Assembly (NCBI GenBank): GCA_905215645.1
Contig: CAJMQS010000011.1
Coordinates: 1 to 60,473, forward strand
DNA length: 60,473 nt
Origin: an uncultured bacterium
GTDB taxonomy: Bacteria; Bacillota; Negativicutes; Acidaminococcales; Acidaminococcaceae
Direction of reading: 5' to 3'
Shown here: positions 11,109 to 20,173 of the stretch, piece after piece
How positions within the stretch are numbered: position 1 is the stretch's first letter
Layout: every line of letters begins with the position of its first letter
Program-made: the position numbers and the translations under genes
Notes under the pieces: model-generated
Seen by the model: the letters and a program-made list of their open reading frames with translations, nothing else
Database searches by the model: none
What the model was told of the DNA's origin: nothing

Positions 11109-13736
11109 ATGAAATATTTAAGTGGTAATGAGATTCGGCAGAAATATCTTGATTTCTTTAAGGAACGAGGCCACCTGGTGCTGCCCAGTGCGTCCCTCAT
11201 TCCCCACGATGACCCTACGCTTCTCTTGATCGGCGCAGGCATGGCTCCTTTCAAGCCGTATTTTACCGGCAAGGTGAAACCGCCTGCGACACGGATCACC
11301 ACCTGCCAGAAATGCGTCCGGACCGGAGATATTGAAAATGTAGGCCGCACTGCCCGGCATCATACGTATTTCGAAATGTTGGGGAACTTCTCCTTCGGGG
11401 ATTATTTTAAGAAAGAAGTGATCCCCTGGGCCTGGGAATTCCTGACGGAAGTCCTGGAACTCCCCAAAGACAAACTGTGGATCACGGTCTATCCCAAGGA
11501 TCAGGAAGCCTATGACCTGTGGCATGATGTATGCGGAGTCCCGGCAGAACGGATCGTGAAGCTGGACGACAACTGGTGGGAAATCGCCAGCGGCGGCCCT
11601 TGCGGACCGGATTCCGAAATCCACATCGATCTGGGCGAAGAACGGGGCTGCGGCAGTCCTGACTGCGGACCTGGCTGTGACTGCGGCCGTTTCCTGGAAC
11701 TGTGGAACCTGGTGTTCACCCAGTACAACAAAGAAGCGGACGGCAGTTATACCCCGCTCCAGCACAAGAACATCGATACCGGCCTGGGGCTGGAACGGGT
11801 GGCTTCTGTGCTCCAGAACAAACCCAGCAACTTCGAGACGGACCTGATTTTCCCCATTATCGAATATGCCTGCAAGATTTCTGGCAAGACTTACAATGCG
11901 GATCCTAAGGATGATATTTCCCTGAAGGTCATTGCCGACCATGCTCGTTCCGTCACCTTCATGATCGGGGACGGGATCCTGCCTTCCAATGAGGGGCGGG
12001 GTTATATCCTCCGCCGGGTACTGCGCCGGGCCATCCGCCACGGCCGTCTGCTGGGCATCCGGAAGGAATTCCTGGTAGGGGCTGCGGATCTGGTCATCGA
12101 CATGTATGGGGACCATTATACGGACCTGCGGGAAAAGAAAAGCTACATTGAAAAAGTCATCGCCATGGAAGAAAATTCCTTCCTCCAGACCCTGGAACAG
12201 GGAACGGATCTGCTGAACCAAAAAATCGATGCCATGCGGAAAGCTGGCAGCACGGTCCTTGATGGGGAAGATGCCTTCCAGCTCTATGATACTTTCGGCT
12301 TTCCTTGGGAACTGACGGAAGAAATCCTGGAAGAACAGGGCTTCACCATGGATAAGGAAGGCTTTGAAAAGGCCATGGAAGCCCAGCGGGAAAGAGCCCG
12401 GGCTGCCCGGAACGACAAAGAGGGCAAACCGGTGCTCTACGAAACCCGTCACCTGAAATTGGGGAACCTGACCGTAGATGAAGCCAGCAAGAATGGCAAA
12501 GTAGCTGCCATCTTCCCGGCTCACGATACCCAGGCCATCCAAAACGCCAAGAGCGGGGATGAACTGGCAGTGATCCTCACCAACACTGCTTTCCATGCTG
12601 AGGGAGGCGGCCAGCTGGGAGATACGGGACGGCTGGTGTCTGACAAGGGCATCTTTAATGTAACGGATACGAAAAAGCTGCCTGACGGCTTCACCATCCA
12701 GCTGGGGACCTTGGAACAGGGTACCCTGAGCGTGGGGGACGAAGTGGAATTCGAAGTGAACCTGAAACGGCGGGCAGATATTGCCCGGAACCATACGGCC
12801 ACCCATTTGCTCCATGCAGCTCTGAAACAGGTGCTGGGCAGCCATGTGAACCAGGCCGGCAGCTATGTGGGACCGGACCGTCTCCGGTTCGACTTCTCCC
12901 ATTTCTCTCCTCTGACGGAAGAAGAACTGGCCCAGGTGGAAGATATCGTCAATGAAAAGATCCTGGATGCGGTGGATGTGGAAATTTCCCAACAGGAATT
13001 GGAAAAAGCCAAAGAAATGGGAGCTATGGCTCTCTTTGGAGAAAAATATGGTAAAATCGTCCGGGTGGTGAATGTGCCCGGTTACAGCATGGAACTGTGC
13101 GGCGGTGTCCATGTGTCCAATACCAGCCACATCGGGCTCTTCAAGATCTTGTCCGAATCCAGCGTAGGCGCTGGAGTACGGCGGATCGAAGCAGTGACCG
13201 GCCGGGGTTCCCTGGCTTACACCCGGGAACTGGAAAGCCTGATCGGAGAAGCGGCGGCTGCGGTGAAGGGCCGTCCCAACAACCTGGTGAGCCGGATCAA
13301 TGGACTCCAGGAAGATCTGCGGGCAGAAAAGCACCGGGCCGATGAAATGGAAAAGAAACTGGTGGCTGCTCAGGCTGCCAGCGTCACGGCGGATGCCAAA
13401 GAAGTAAAAGGTGTCCCTGTGCTGGTCCAGGAAGTAAAAGTCCAGGATGTAGATGCCTTGCGGAAGATGGGTGATACCCTTCGGGATAAGACCGGCGGGG
13501 TGGTGGTCCTGGCAGCTCCCATGAGCGCTGACAAGGTGAACATCCTGGTCATGGCTGCTAAAGAGGCAGTGCAGAAGGGCATCCATGCTGGCAAAATCGC
13601 CAAAGGTGTGGCCCAGGCCATGGGCGGCAACGGCGGCGGACGGCCGGATATGGCCCAAGCTGGCGGTAAGGATGCCAGCAAACTCCAGGCCGGGCTGGAT
13701 AAAGCTTGGGAACTGGTGGAAGGTCAGCTGCAGTAA
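11109..13736 (+). CDS. alaS: Alanyl-tRNA synthetase
   Basis: The 875-residue enzyme charges tRNA-Ala. It has the class II aminoacylation domain (GAGMAPFKPYF, RTGDIENVGRTARHHTYFEM), the editing domain with HTATHLLHAAL and CGGVHVSNT, and a C-terminal C-Ala region with GGNGGGRPDMAQAGG. ATG at 11109 follows GGGAGAG; a TTG five codons upstream overlaps this site. A long reverse-strand open frame over the gene is spurious. Confidence 0.97.
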   Translation: MKYLSGNEIRQKYLDFFKERGHLVLPSASLIPHDDPTLLLIGAGMAPFKPYFTGKVKPPATRITTCQKCVRTGDIENVGRTARHHTYFEMLGNFSFGDYFKKEVIPWAWEFLTEVLELPKDKLWITVYPKDQEAYDLWHDVCGVPAERIVKLDDNWWEIASGGPCGPDSEIHIDLGEERGCGSPDCGPGCDCGRFLELWNLVFTQYNKEADGSYTPLQHKNIDTGLGLERVASVLQNKPSNFETDLIFPIIEYACKISGKTYNADPKDDISLKVIADHARSVTFMIGDGILPSNEGRGYILRRVLRRAIRHGRLLGIRKEFLVGAADLVIDMYGDHYTDLREKKSYIEKVIAMEENSFLQTLEQGTDLLNQKIDAMRKAGSTVLDGEDAFQLYDTFGFPWELTEEILEEQGFTMDKEGFEKAMEAQRERARAARNDKEGKPVLYETRHLKLGNLTVDEASKNGKVAAIFPAHDTQAIQNAKSGDELAVILTNTAFHAEGGGQLGDTGRLVSDKGIFNVTDTKKLPDGFTIQLGTLEQGTLSVGDEVEFEVNLKRRADIARNHTATHLLHAALKQVLGSHVNQAGSYVGPDRLRFDFSHFSPLTEEELAQVEDIVNEKILDAVDVEISQQELEKAKEMGAMALFGEKYGKIVRVVNVPGYSMELCGGVHVSNTSHIGLFKILSESSVGAGVRRIEAVTGRGSLAYTRELESLIGEAAAAVKGRPNNLVSRINGLQEDLRAEKHRADEMEKKLVAAQAASVTADAKEVKGVPVLVQEVKVQDVDALRKMGDTLRDKTGGVVVLAAPMSADKVNILVMAAKEAVQKGIHAGKIAKGVAQAMGGNGGGRPDMAQAGGKDASKLQAGLDKAWELVEGQLQ

Positions 13737-13773
13737 AACAGAAAATACGATTGCTTGACAAGAAGGTGTGGAA

Positions 13774-14304
13774 ATGGATCCAAAGGAAAAACTGGGAAAA
13801 GCCCTGTACCATCTGCTGGAGAAGAAACACCTCCGCGACATCACGGTGGACGAGATTGTCCGGGATGCGGGGCTGAAAAACGAAGATTTTGAGCGCTGCT
13901 GCAAGAACAAGAAAGAACTGGCCCACTGGGTGTATCTGCATATCCTAGCCCGACATGGGCGGGAGATCTTGAAGAGCCGGTGCTGGTCGGAAGCCTTGTA
14001 CAAAAAATTCAAATTGTACGAAGCCAACTTGAAATTCCTGCAGAATCTATATGCCAGCTGCGATGTGGAAGACATCCGAAAGACCAACCGGCGGTTCGTC
14101 CGGGATGCCTATCACCTAATGCTGAAAAAAGCTGGCGCGGATCTGAAGAATCCCCATATCCAGTTCGCCACAGAAATGGTGATCTACGGGGGAGAAGAAA
14201 TGACCATGCGCTGGATCCAGGAAGGGATGAAAGTCCCCATCGAGGTGATGCTGGTCCTGTTCCAGGAATCCATTCCATTGATCATCAGTCAGTATTTTTA
14301 TTGA
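13774..14304 (+). CDS. TetR/AcrR family regulator
   Basis: The 176-residue protein begins with a short TetR-type helix-turn-helix (HLRDITVDEIVRDAGLKNEDF, residues 20-40) and an all-helical C-terminal domain ending ISQYFY. The recognition helix is less canonical than in most TetR proteins (CKNKKEL replaces the usual FxxKxxL), so its operator cannot be predicted. ATG at 13774 follows GAAGGTG. It is inserted between alaS and ireB, which are neighbours in many Firmicutes; its target is unknown. Confidence 0.75.
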   Translation: MDPKEKLGKALYHLLEKKHLRDITVDEIVRDAGLKNEDFERCCKNKKELAHWVYLHILARHGREILKSRCWSEALYKKFKLYEANLKFLQNLYASCDVEDIRKTNRRFVRDAYHLMLKKAGADLKNPHIQFATEMVIYGGEEMTMRWIQEGMKVPIEVMLVLFQESIPLIISQYFY

Positions 14305-14308
14305 GAAA

Positions 14309-14337
14309 GAGGCTGTTGCAGGCAACAGCCCCTTCTT
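14309..14337 (+). terminator. Rho-independent terminator
   Basis: GGCTGTTG (14311-14318) pairs with CAACAGCC (14323-14330), followed by CCTTCTT. It separates the TetR gene from the ireB operon. Confidence 0.75.
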
Positions 14338-14354
14338 CACAAAGGAGGGATATT

Positions 14355-14615
14355 ATGTCTCGTACTACACAGGAAACCACCATGTTCAAACCGGTGCCGG
14401 AGACCAAGAGTGTGGCGGAAACCATCCGGGAGGTGGCAGAAGCCCTGAAAGAAAAGGGATACAATCCCATCGACCAGCTGGCCGGGTATCTCCTGAGCGG
14501 GGATCCGGCCTATGTGACCAGTTACAAAGATGCCCGGCTGAAGATCCGGCGTTTCGAGAGATATGAGCTGATTGAAGCCCTGCTCCAGGCTTATCTGGAA
14601 GAATCGGGCCGCTGA
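14355..14615 (+). CDS. ireB: IreB family regulatory phosphoprotein (YrzL)
   Basis: The 86-residue UPF0297 protein shows the conserved core TIREVAEALKEKGYNPIDQLAGYLLSGDPAYVTSYKDAR followed by KIRRFERYELIEALLQAYL. In Enterococcus the homologue IreB is phosphorylated by IreK and affects cephalosporin resistance. ATG at 14355 follows AAAGGAGGG. Its TGA overlaps the ATG of ruvX (TGATG). The gene order ireB-ruvX-DUF1292-mltG is standard for Firmicutes. Confidence 0.93.
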   Translation: MSRTTQETTMFKPVPETKSVAETIREVAEALKEKGYNPIDQLAGYLLSGDPAYVTSYKDARLKIRRFERYELIEALLQAYLEESGR

Positions 14616-15034
14616 TGAGGATCATGGGTTTGGATCTGGGTACCCGGACCATCGGCGTGGCCGTCAGCGACGAAACCGGCTTCTTGGCCCGGGGGGTGGA
14701 GACCATCCGCCGGAAGGGCCTAGAGAATGACCTGCGGCGCTTGGGGGAACTGGTGGCGGCAGAAGAAGTGGGGCAGTTTGTACTGGGCTACCCCAAGAAT
14801 ATGAACGGGTCCATCGGCGACAGAGCCAGGGCCAGCGAAAAATTCAAAAAAATCCTGGAGGAACGCTTCCCGTCCATCCCGGTTGTCCTGTGGGATGAAC
14901 GGCTCTCTACGGTAGCAGCGGAAAAAGTCCTGATCGAGGCGGATCTCCAGAGAAAAAAACGAAAGAAGATCATCGACATGATGGCCGCTGTGGTCATCCT
15001 GCAAAATTATCTGGACAGCCCGAGGAGGAACTGA
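14615..15034 (+). CDS. ruvX: RuvX/YqgF family Holliday-junction resolvase-like
   Basis: The 139-residue RNase H-fold protein has the N-terminal MGLDLGTRTIGVAVSD (catalytic Asp), FVLGYPKNMNGS, WDERLSTVAAE and the final DMMAAVVILQNYLD. YqgF proteins act in pre-16S rRNA 5' processing and have been proposed as resolvases. All expected acidic residues are visible. The start overlaps the ireB stop. Confidence 0.94.
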   Translation: MRIMGLDLGTRTIGVAVSDETGFLARGVETIRRKGLENDLRRLGELVAAEEVGQFVLGYPKNMNGSIGDRARASEKFKKILEERFPSIPVVLWDERLSTVAAEKVLIEADLQRKKRKKIIDMMAAVVILQNYLDSPRRN

Positions 15035-15036
15035 CA

Positions 15037-15351
15037 ATGGAGAAGAAAGATGAAAAGCTGCTGGCGACGGAAGATCAAGAAGCGGTGGTAGTGATCACCG
15101 ACGAGGAGGGGAATGAAACCTATTACCTGGAAGAAATGGTGATCCCCATGGACAAGAAAAATTTTGCCCTCTTGACCCAGATCCCGGAAGACGACGATAC
15201 GGATCCGGATGATGAGGAAGACAATGTGATCATCGCCCGGGTGGATTTCGATGAGAACGGGGAACCGGTGTATCTGGACCCCACCGATGAAGAATTCGAA
15301 GCAGTCCGCAAGGCCTATGAAGAAATCATGGACGAAATGGACGCCCAATAA
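15037..15351 (+). CDS. DUF1292 acidic protein (YrzB)
   Basis: This 104-residue, very acidic protein has the DUF1292 pattern: VVITDEEGNETYYLEEMVIP, then KKNFALLTQI, an acidic DDDTDPDDEED loop and NVIIARVDFDENGEPVYLDPTDEEFE. It is a conserved Firmicutes neighbour of ruvX with unknown function. It starts two bases after the ruvX stop, preceded by GAGGAGG. Confidence 0.9.
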   Translation: MEKKDEKLLATEDQEAVVVITDEEGNETYYLEEMVIPMDKKNFALLTQIPEDDDTDPDDEEDNVIIARVDFDENGEPVYLDPTDEEFEAVRKAYEEIMDEMDAQ

Positions 15352-15367
15352 GAGAGACTGAAGCATC

Positions 15368-16396
15368 ATGCGGAAAAAATTCTTACCCATCGGGATTGCA
15401 CTGCTGTTGGCGGTGCTGTTCGGGGCTTACTGGTATCTGGATTATTTCAATACCAATACCAGCCTGGCCACCGGGCAAAAGGTAAAATTCACGGTGACCC
15501 AGGGCATGACCACCTCGGATATCGCTACCATGCTCCATGACAAGAAATTGATCCAGACTCCGGAATCCTTCCGGCTGGCGGCTCGGGTCAAGGGACTGGA
15601 GAACCACCTCCAGGCCGGGACCTATGAAATCACAGCCGGGATGAGCGATGGGGAAATCATCAATATCCTATCCAAGGGCAAGGTCCATTCCAACCGTTTT
15701 GCTGTGCCGGAAGGCGCCACCATCAATGAAGTGGCCCTGAAGCTGGAACGGGAACATCTGGCCACGGCCCAGGCCTTTAAGGATGCCTGCCGGAACTATA
15801 CGCCCTATCCCTATATGGAGACCAGCAATCCGGATGTGGTCTACAAGGCGGAAGGATTCATCTGTCCGGCTACCTACGATGTGCCGGAAAATGCCACAGC
15901 CAAGGACATTGTGGCTATGATGGTCCAGGAGTTCAACAAGAAACTGACGCCGGATCTGCGGAGCGATTTGAACAAAAGTTACCTGTCCCTGCGGGATATT
16001 GTGACCTTGGCTTCTATGGTGGAACGAGAAGCTACCCACAAGGAGGAAATGCCCCTCATTGCCGGCGTCTTTGAAAAACGGCTCCAGATGGGGATGCCCA
16101 TCCAGTCCGATACCACCATCCAGTACATCTTGGGGGCCCAGAAAAAAGAAGTCACTTATGACGATTTGAAGCTGGAATCTCCCTACAATACCTATCTGAA
16201 CAAGGGGTTGCCCCCAGGACCAGTGGGAAACCCCAGTATGGATGCCCTGCGGGCCGTGATCCATCCGGTGATGACCGATTATCTGTATTTCGTGGCTGAC
16301 AAGGAAGGCTATCACCATTTCACCAAAACGTACGAAGAACATGTGGCCATGATCCAGAAACTGAACCCTGGAGAAGTCATAGGAGAAGCACAGTGA
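15368..16396 (+). CDS. mltG: Endolytic transglycosylase MltG
   Basis: The 342-residue protein has a single N-terminal membrane helix (residues 5-24), a LysM-like region (KVKFTVTQGMTTSDIATMLHDKKLI) and the YceG/MltG catalytic domain with MVEREATHKEEMPLIAGVFEKRLQMGMPIQSD and PYNTYLNKGLPPGPVGNPS. It cleaves nascent peptidoglycan strands near the membrane and limits glycan length. The TGA overlaps the GTG start of the next gene. Confidence 0.95.
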   Translation: MRKKFLPIGIALLLAVLFGAYWYLDYFNTNTSLATGQKVKFTVTQGMTTSDIATMLHDKKLIQTPESFRLAARVKGLENHLQAGTYEITAGMSDGEIINILSKGKVHSNRFAVPEGATINEVALKLEREHLATAQAFKDACRNYTPYPYMETSNPDVVYKAEGFICPATYDVPENATAKDIVAMMVQEFNKKLTPDLRSDLNKSYLSLRDIVTLASMVEREATHKEEMPLIAGVFEKRLQMGMPIQSDTTIQYILGAQKKEVTYDDLKLESPYNTYLNKGLPPGPVGNPSMDALRAVIHPVMTDYLYFVADKEGYHHFTKTYEEHVAMIQKLNPGEVIGEAQ

Positions 16397-17613
16397 ACAA
16401 ACCAGAACTGCTGGCTCCCGCCGGGAGCCTGGAAAAGGGCCGGATGGCCCTGCTGTACGGAGCCGATGCCGTTTATCTGGGAGGGAAGGCTTTCGGGCTC
16501 CGGGCTTTTGCCGCCAATTTTTCCTTGGAGGAGATCCGGGAAATGGCGGCTTTTGCCCATGCACGGGGAAAAAAGGTCTATGTGACCGTGAATATCTATC
16601 CCCACAATAGTGATCTGCCTGCTCTGCCAGAATACCTCCGGAACTTGGAGGAAGCCAGGGTGGATGCCCTGCTGGTTTCCGATCTGGGAGTTTGGATGAC
16701 GGCCCGGAAGACGGTACCCAAACTGGGACTCCATGTGAGCACCCAGGCCAATGTGACCAACTGGGCTACGGCAAAGGCCTGGGAAGAGCTGGGAGCAGAG
16801 CGGGTGGTGCTGGCCCGGGAACTGTCTATCCAGGAAATCCGGGAAATCCGGGAAAGAATCTCCGCAGACTTGGAAGTTTTCGTCCATGGGGCCATGTGCA
16901 TCTCCTATTCCGGCCGCTGCCTCCTGAGCAATTATTTCACCGGCCGGGACAGCAATCGGGGCGCCTGTGCCCAGGTCTGCCGCTGGGAGTTCGGCCTGAC
17001 GGAAAAGAACCGGCCTGGAGAGGTGTTCCCGATAGCGGAAGATGAGCGGGGCACCTACATCATGAATTCCAAAGATCTGTGCCTGATGGAGTACCTGCCT
17101 CAATTGATGGAGGCAGGGGTCAGCAGCCTGAAGATCGAGGGACGGATGAAAAGCGTCCATTATGTGGCTACGGTGGTCAGCGCCTACCGGAAGGCCATCG
17201 ACCTGTGCTGGCAGGATCCGGCCCATTTCACCGTGCCAGAGAGTCTCCGGGAAGAACTGGAGAAAGTGTCCCACCGGCCGTATACCACTGGGTTCGCCGT
17301 CCGCAGGACCGGCCCGGAAGATCAGGTCTACACCACCAGTTCCTATGAACAGACCGCGGATTTCGTAGCATTAGTGAAGAAATTCGACCCTGTCACCGGC
17401 CGGGTGACCCTGGAACAACGGAACCATGTAAAAGAAGGCCAGCAACTGGAAGTATTGACTCCCAGCGGGGAAGTCTTTTCTTGGAAACTGGAAGAGATGC
17501 AGGACGGTGAAGGGAATCCCATCCAGGCCGCTCCCCATGCCCAGATGACCTTTACTGCCAAAGGAGATCCCCGGATGGAACCTTTCTCCCTGGTACGCCG
17601 GCTGAAAAAATGA
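16393..17613 (+). CDS. U32 family peptidase-like tRNA hydroxylation protein
   Basis: The 406-residue protein matches U32: ELLAPAGSLEKGRMALLYGADAVYLGG at the start, then VFVHGAMCISYSGRCLLSNYFTGRDSNRGACAQVCRW with the conserved cysteine cluster, and KIEGRMKS. Members in this gene context correspond to YrrO/TrhP, which take part in prephenate-dependent 5-hydroxyuridine formation in tRNA; the specific assignment is inferred. GTG at 16393 overlaps the mltG stop by four bases, so it belongs to the ireB operon. Confidence 0.88.
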   Translation: MNKPELLAPAGSLEKGRMALLYGADAVYLGGKAFGLRAFAANFSLEEIREMAAFAHARGKKVYVTVNIYPHNSDLPALPEYLRNLEEARVDALLVSDLGVWMTARKTVPKLGLHVSTQANVTNWATAKAWEELGAERVVLARELSIQEIREIRERISADLEVFVHGAMCISYSGRCLLSNYFTGRDSNRGACAQVCRWEFGLTEKNRPGEVFPIAEDERGTYIMNSKDLCLMEYLPQLMEAGVSSLKIEGRMKSVHYVATVVSAYRKAIDLCWQDPAHFTVPESLREELEKVSHRPYTTGFAVRRTGPEDQVYTTSSYEQTADFVALVKKFDPVTGRVTLEQRNHVKEGQQLEVLTPSGEVFSWKLEEMQDGEGNPIQAAPHAQMTFTAKGDPRMEPFSLVRRLKK

Positions 17614-17643
17614 ACCGAAACTATTTGTAACAAACTGTATAGA

Positions 17644-17667
17644 AACCCTTGCTTTTTTTAGGGGTTT
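17644..17667 (+). terminator. Putative terminator
   Basis: AAACCC at about 17643-17648 pairs with GGGTTT after a TTGCTTTTTTTAGG loop. The T-rich loop overlaps the -35 region of the next promoter, so the assignment is weak. Confidence 0.35.
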
Positions 17668-17705
17668 AAGAGTAAAATAGATTAGTCGAACTGATTCTGT
17701 TCGAC
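17649..17705 (+). promoter_or_regulatory. Promoter and operator-like palindrome before Xaa-Pro peptidase
   Basis: TTGCTT (17649-17654) and TAAAAT (17673-17678) are 18 bases apart. Just downstream GTCGAAC and GTTCGAC (17685-17691 and 17699-17705) form a perfect inverted repeat with a 7-base spacer, well placed to bind a repressor over the start site. Confidence 0.5.
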
Positions 17706-17726
17706 CATGGACGAGGAGACGATAGG

Positions 17727-18776
17727 ATGAAGGCTTTGGACAAGCTGCGGACTTTTCTGGAACAGGAAAAGGTGGATGGCATCTTTATCAAAGGCGATTC
17801 TTCCATCCGGTACTTCACCGGGTTTACAGGAGGAGAAAGCCTGCTGTATGTGGATCCTCGGCGGGCGGTGATCATCACGGATTCCCGGTATACCCTGCAG
17901 GTACGCCAGCAGGCTCCGGAATGTGAACTGATCGAACACCAGCATGGATTCTGGGCGGAAGCGGCCAAGCTGCCGAATTCTGAGAACCTGGCCCTGGATG
18001 GGGACTATTTTTCCTATACGGAACAGTGTGCCCTGGCAAAAGCCCTGCCGAATGTCCGCTGGAAGAATGTGAATCTGGTAGGTCTCCGGGCGGTGAAGAC
18101 CCCTGAAGAGATGACCCTGATCCGCAAGGCCGTAGCGATTTCTGATGAGGCTTTCCTGCAGCTGCTGCCCCATATCCGGGCCGGCCGGAAGGAAAGCGAT
18201 TTGGCGGCTGAGCTGGAATACAATATGCGGAAGCTGGGATCCACCAAACCTTCCTTTGAAACCATCTGTGCTTCTGGGAAACGGAGTGCCCTGCCTCACG
18301 GGGTGGCTTCGGAAAAGGTGGTGGAACCGGGCGATTTCATCACTTTTGATTTCGGTGCTACCTACGAAGGCTACTGCTCTGACATCACCCGTACGGTGGT
18401 GGTGGGGAAGGCAGCGCCCTGGCAGAAGGAAATCTATGGAATCGTCCTTGAGGCCAACCTGCTTGGGGAAAAGACCCTGAAGGCCGGGCTGACCGGCATC
18501 CAGGTGGACCGGGCTGTGCGTGATTTCATCACTGCCAAAGGATATGGACCGGATTTCGGCCATGGACTGGGCCACGGCGTGGGATTGGACATCCATGAAA
18601 AACCGGTGCTGAACAAAGCCAATGACCGGCCGCTGCCGGCAGGGGCAGTGGTGACCATCGAACCTGGCATCTACCTGCCTGAGCAAGGCGGGGTCCGGAT
18701 CGAAGACACGGTGCTGGTCACCGGGGACGGCTGTGAACGGCTTACTTCCGTCCCGAAAGAATTGGTAGAACTTTGA
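17727..18776 (+). CDS. M24 family Xaa-Pro aminopeptidase
   Basis: The 349-residue protein joins a creatinase-like N-terminal domain to a pita-bread metallopeptidase domain. Metal ligands lie in DFGATYEGYCSDITRT (two Asp), HGLGHGVGLDIHE (His), TIEPGIY (Glu) and GGVRIEDTV (Glu). It removes N-terminal residues before proline. The position directly before efp is typical of Firmicutes (yqhT-efp). ATG at 17727 follows GACGAGGAGACGATAGG. The peptidase may help in the peptide-based metabolism suggested by the window. Confidence 0.93.
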   Translation: MKALDKLRTFLEQEKVDGIFIKGDSSIRYFTGFTGGESLLYVDPRRAVIITDSRYTLQVRQQAPECELIEHQHGFWAEAAKLPNSENLALDGDYFSYTEQCALAKALPNVRWKNVNLVGLRAVKTPEEMTLIRKAVAISDEAFLQLLPHIRAGRKESDLAAELEYNMRKLGSTKPSFETICASGKRSALPHGVASEKVVEPGDFITFDFGATYEGYCSDITRTVVVGKAAPWQKEIYGIVLEANLLGEKTLKAGLTGIQVDRAVRDFITAKGYGPDFGHGLGHGVGLDIHEKPVLNKANDRPLPAGAVVTIEPGIYLPEQGGVRIEDTVLVTGDGCERLTSVPKELVEL

Positions 18777-18816
18777 TCCTTATAGATTAGAAACTACTAT
18801 TTTGGAGGTTGTTTTC

Positions 18817-19374
18817 ATGATTTCTACAAATGATTTCAAAACAGGCGTAACGGTTGAAATTGACGGCGATGCATGGCAGGTCGTTGAATTCCAGCATGTA
18901 AAACCCGGCAAAGGCGCCGCTTTCGTACGGGCCAAAATGCGCAACCTGTGCACCGGCGCTGTGGTGGAACGGACTTTCAATGCTGCTGAACGTCTGGAAA
19001 ATGCCATTGTTGAAAGAAAGGGCATGCAGTATCTGTATGAATCCGACGGTACCTATGTGTTCATGGATAACGAAACCTATGATCAGCTGGAACTGAACAA
19101 GGATCAGCTGGGCAAGGCCGTGAACTTCCTGAAAGAAAACATGGATGTGAAGGTCATCACCTTCAAGGACCGGATCCTGGGCGTGGAACTGCCCAACACG
19201 GTGGAACTGACCGTAGTGGAAACCGAACCGGGGATCAAAGGGGATACCGCTACCGGCGGCAGCAAGAACGCCAAGATGGATACCGGTTATGTCGTAAAGG
19301 TCCCTCTGTTTATCAACGAAGGGGATGTGCTGCAGATCGATACCCGTACCGGCGATTACATTGCAAGAGCTTAA
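18817..19374 (+). CDS. efp: Elongation factor P
   Basis: The 185-residue three-domain protein starts MISTNDFKTGVTVEIDGDAW and has the loop HVKPGKGAAFVRAK with Lys32, the residue modified in many species. It rescues ribosomes stalled at polyproline. The C-terminus PLFINEGDVLQIDTRTGDYIARA is complete. ATG at 18817 follows TTGGAGG at an eight-base distance; the TTG at 18802 is part of that site. No epmA/epmB/ymfI-type modification gene is nearby. Confidence 0.97.
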   Translation: MISTNDFKTGVTVEIDGDAWQVVEFQHVKPGKGAAFVRAKMRNLCTGAVVERTFNAAERLENAIVERKGMQYLYESDGTYVFMDNETYDQLELNKDQLGKAVNFLKENMDVKVITFKDRILGVELPNTVELTVVETEPGIKGDTATGGSKNAKMDTGYVVKVPLFINEGDVLQIDTRTGDYIARA

Positions 19375-19384
19375 GAAGCAGAAA

Positions 19385-19416
19385 ATGGGGCTGTCCGTGG
19401 ACAGCCCCGTTTTGTA
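19385..19416 (+). terminator. Rho-independent terminator
   Basis: GGGGCTGTCC (19387-19396) pairs with GGACAGCCCC (19399-19408) around GT and is followed by GTTTTG. Confidence 0.85.
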
Positions 19417-19463
19417 TCCTTTTGTTTCTTGCTGGCCTGGAATGTTTAGAAAAGGATGGCTTT

Positions 19464-20072
19464 ATGAAGACGATTTATTTGGTACGCCATGGGGAGACTT
19501 TGGCCAACCGGCAGGGCATCCTCCAGGGCTGGAGCAACAATCCCTTGGATGATACCGGCCGGAAGCAGGCGGCGGCCCTTGTGACCCGGGCATCCCGGGT
19601 GCCAGTGGATGCGCTCTATACCTCGGACTTGATCCGGACCCAGGAAACCGCTGCTCCTCTGGCTGCTGCCCGGGGCCTGGAATCAATGGTGGTGCCGGGC
19701 CTGCGGGAAATCTCTTTCGGTAAATGGGATGGCCACCATTTGAAAGAGATCCAGGAAAAGGATCCGGATACGCTCCGGGATATTTTCCTCAAGCCGGGAC
19801 AGGTGGATCTGGCAGCGGAAGAAACCCTGGCTGCGTCCCAAGAGCGGGGCTGGAAGACTTTTACGGATCTGGTGGAAGGAATGGAACCGGACGGCACCAT
19901 CCTGTGCGTCAGCCATGGTGGCCTGATCCGCCTCCTGGTCTGCCGGCTCCTGGGCTTCCCCATTGACAATATGTGGCGGATGAGCCTGGCCAATACGGCC
20001 TTCGTCCAGGTAGTCCAGACGGAAGATTACGGCTTCCGGGTGGATCGGCTGAATGATATGGGGATGCTGTAA
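19464..20072 (+). CDS. Histidine phosphatase family protein
   Basis: The 202-residue protein has the phosphoglycerate-mutase-like motif YLVRHGETLANRQG (catalytic His), YTSDLIRTQETA, the EISFGKWDG motif and CVSHGGLIRLL with the second His. Such proteins include CobC-type alpha-ribazole phosphatases, GpmB-like phosphatases and broad phosphoester hydrolases; no cobalamin gene nearby supports CobC. ATG at 19464 follows AAAAGGAT. Confidence 0.88.
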   Translation: MKTIYLVRHGETLANRQGILQGWSNNPLDDTGRKQAAALVTRASRVPVDALYTSDLIRTQETAAPLAAARGLESMVVPGLREISFGKWDGHHLKEIQEKDPDTLRDIFLKPGQVDLAAEETLAASQERGWKTFTDLVEGMEPDGTILCVSHGGLIRLLVCRLLGFPIDNMWRMSLANTAFVQVVQTEDYGFRVDRLNDMGML

Positions 20073-20173
20073 GGGGGGGCTGTTGCCTGCCCCCAGGCAG
20101 TTTATGCCCCTTGACTCATCTGTTATAATAATAGATACATATCAATCATCTTACAAATGAGGGAGCGATTTTT

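Noticed and set aside
11118..14087. A 989-codon reverse-strand open frame
   Set aside because: It lies antisense to alaS and the TetR gene, both with clear motifs, and has Phe/His/Gln-rich shadow composition.
20111..20129. TTGACT-TATAAT promoter before the DUF2156 gene
   Set aside because: The spacing is only 7 bases, so the TTGACT cannot pair with this -10. A TTTATG 17 bases upstream is weak.
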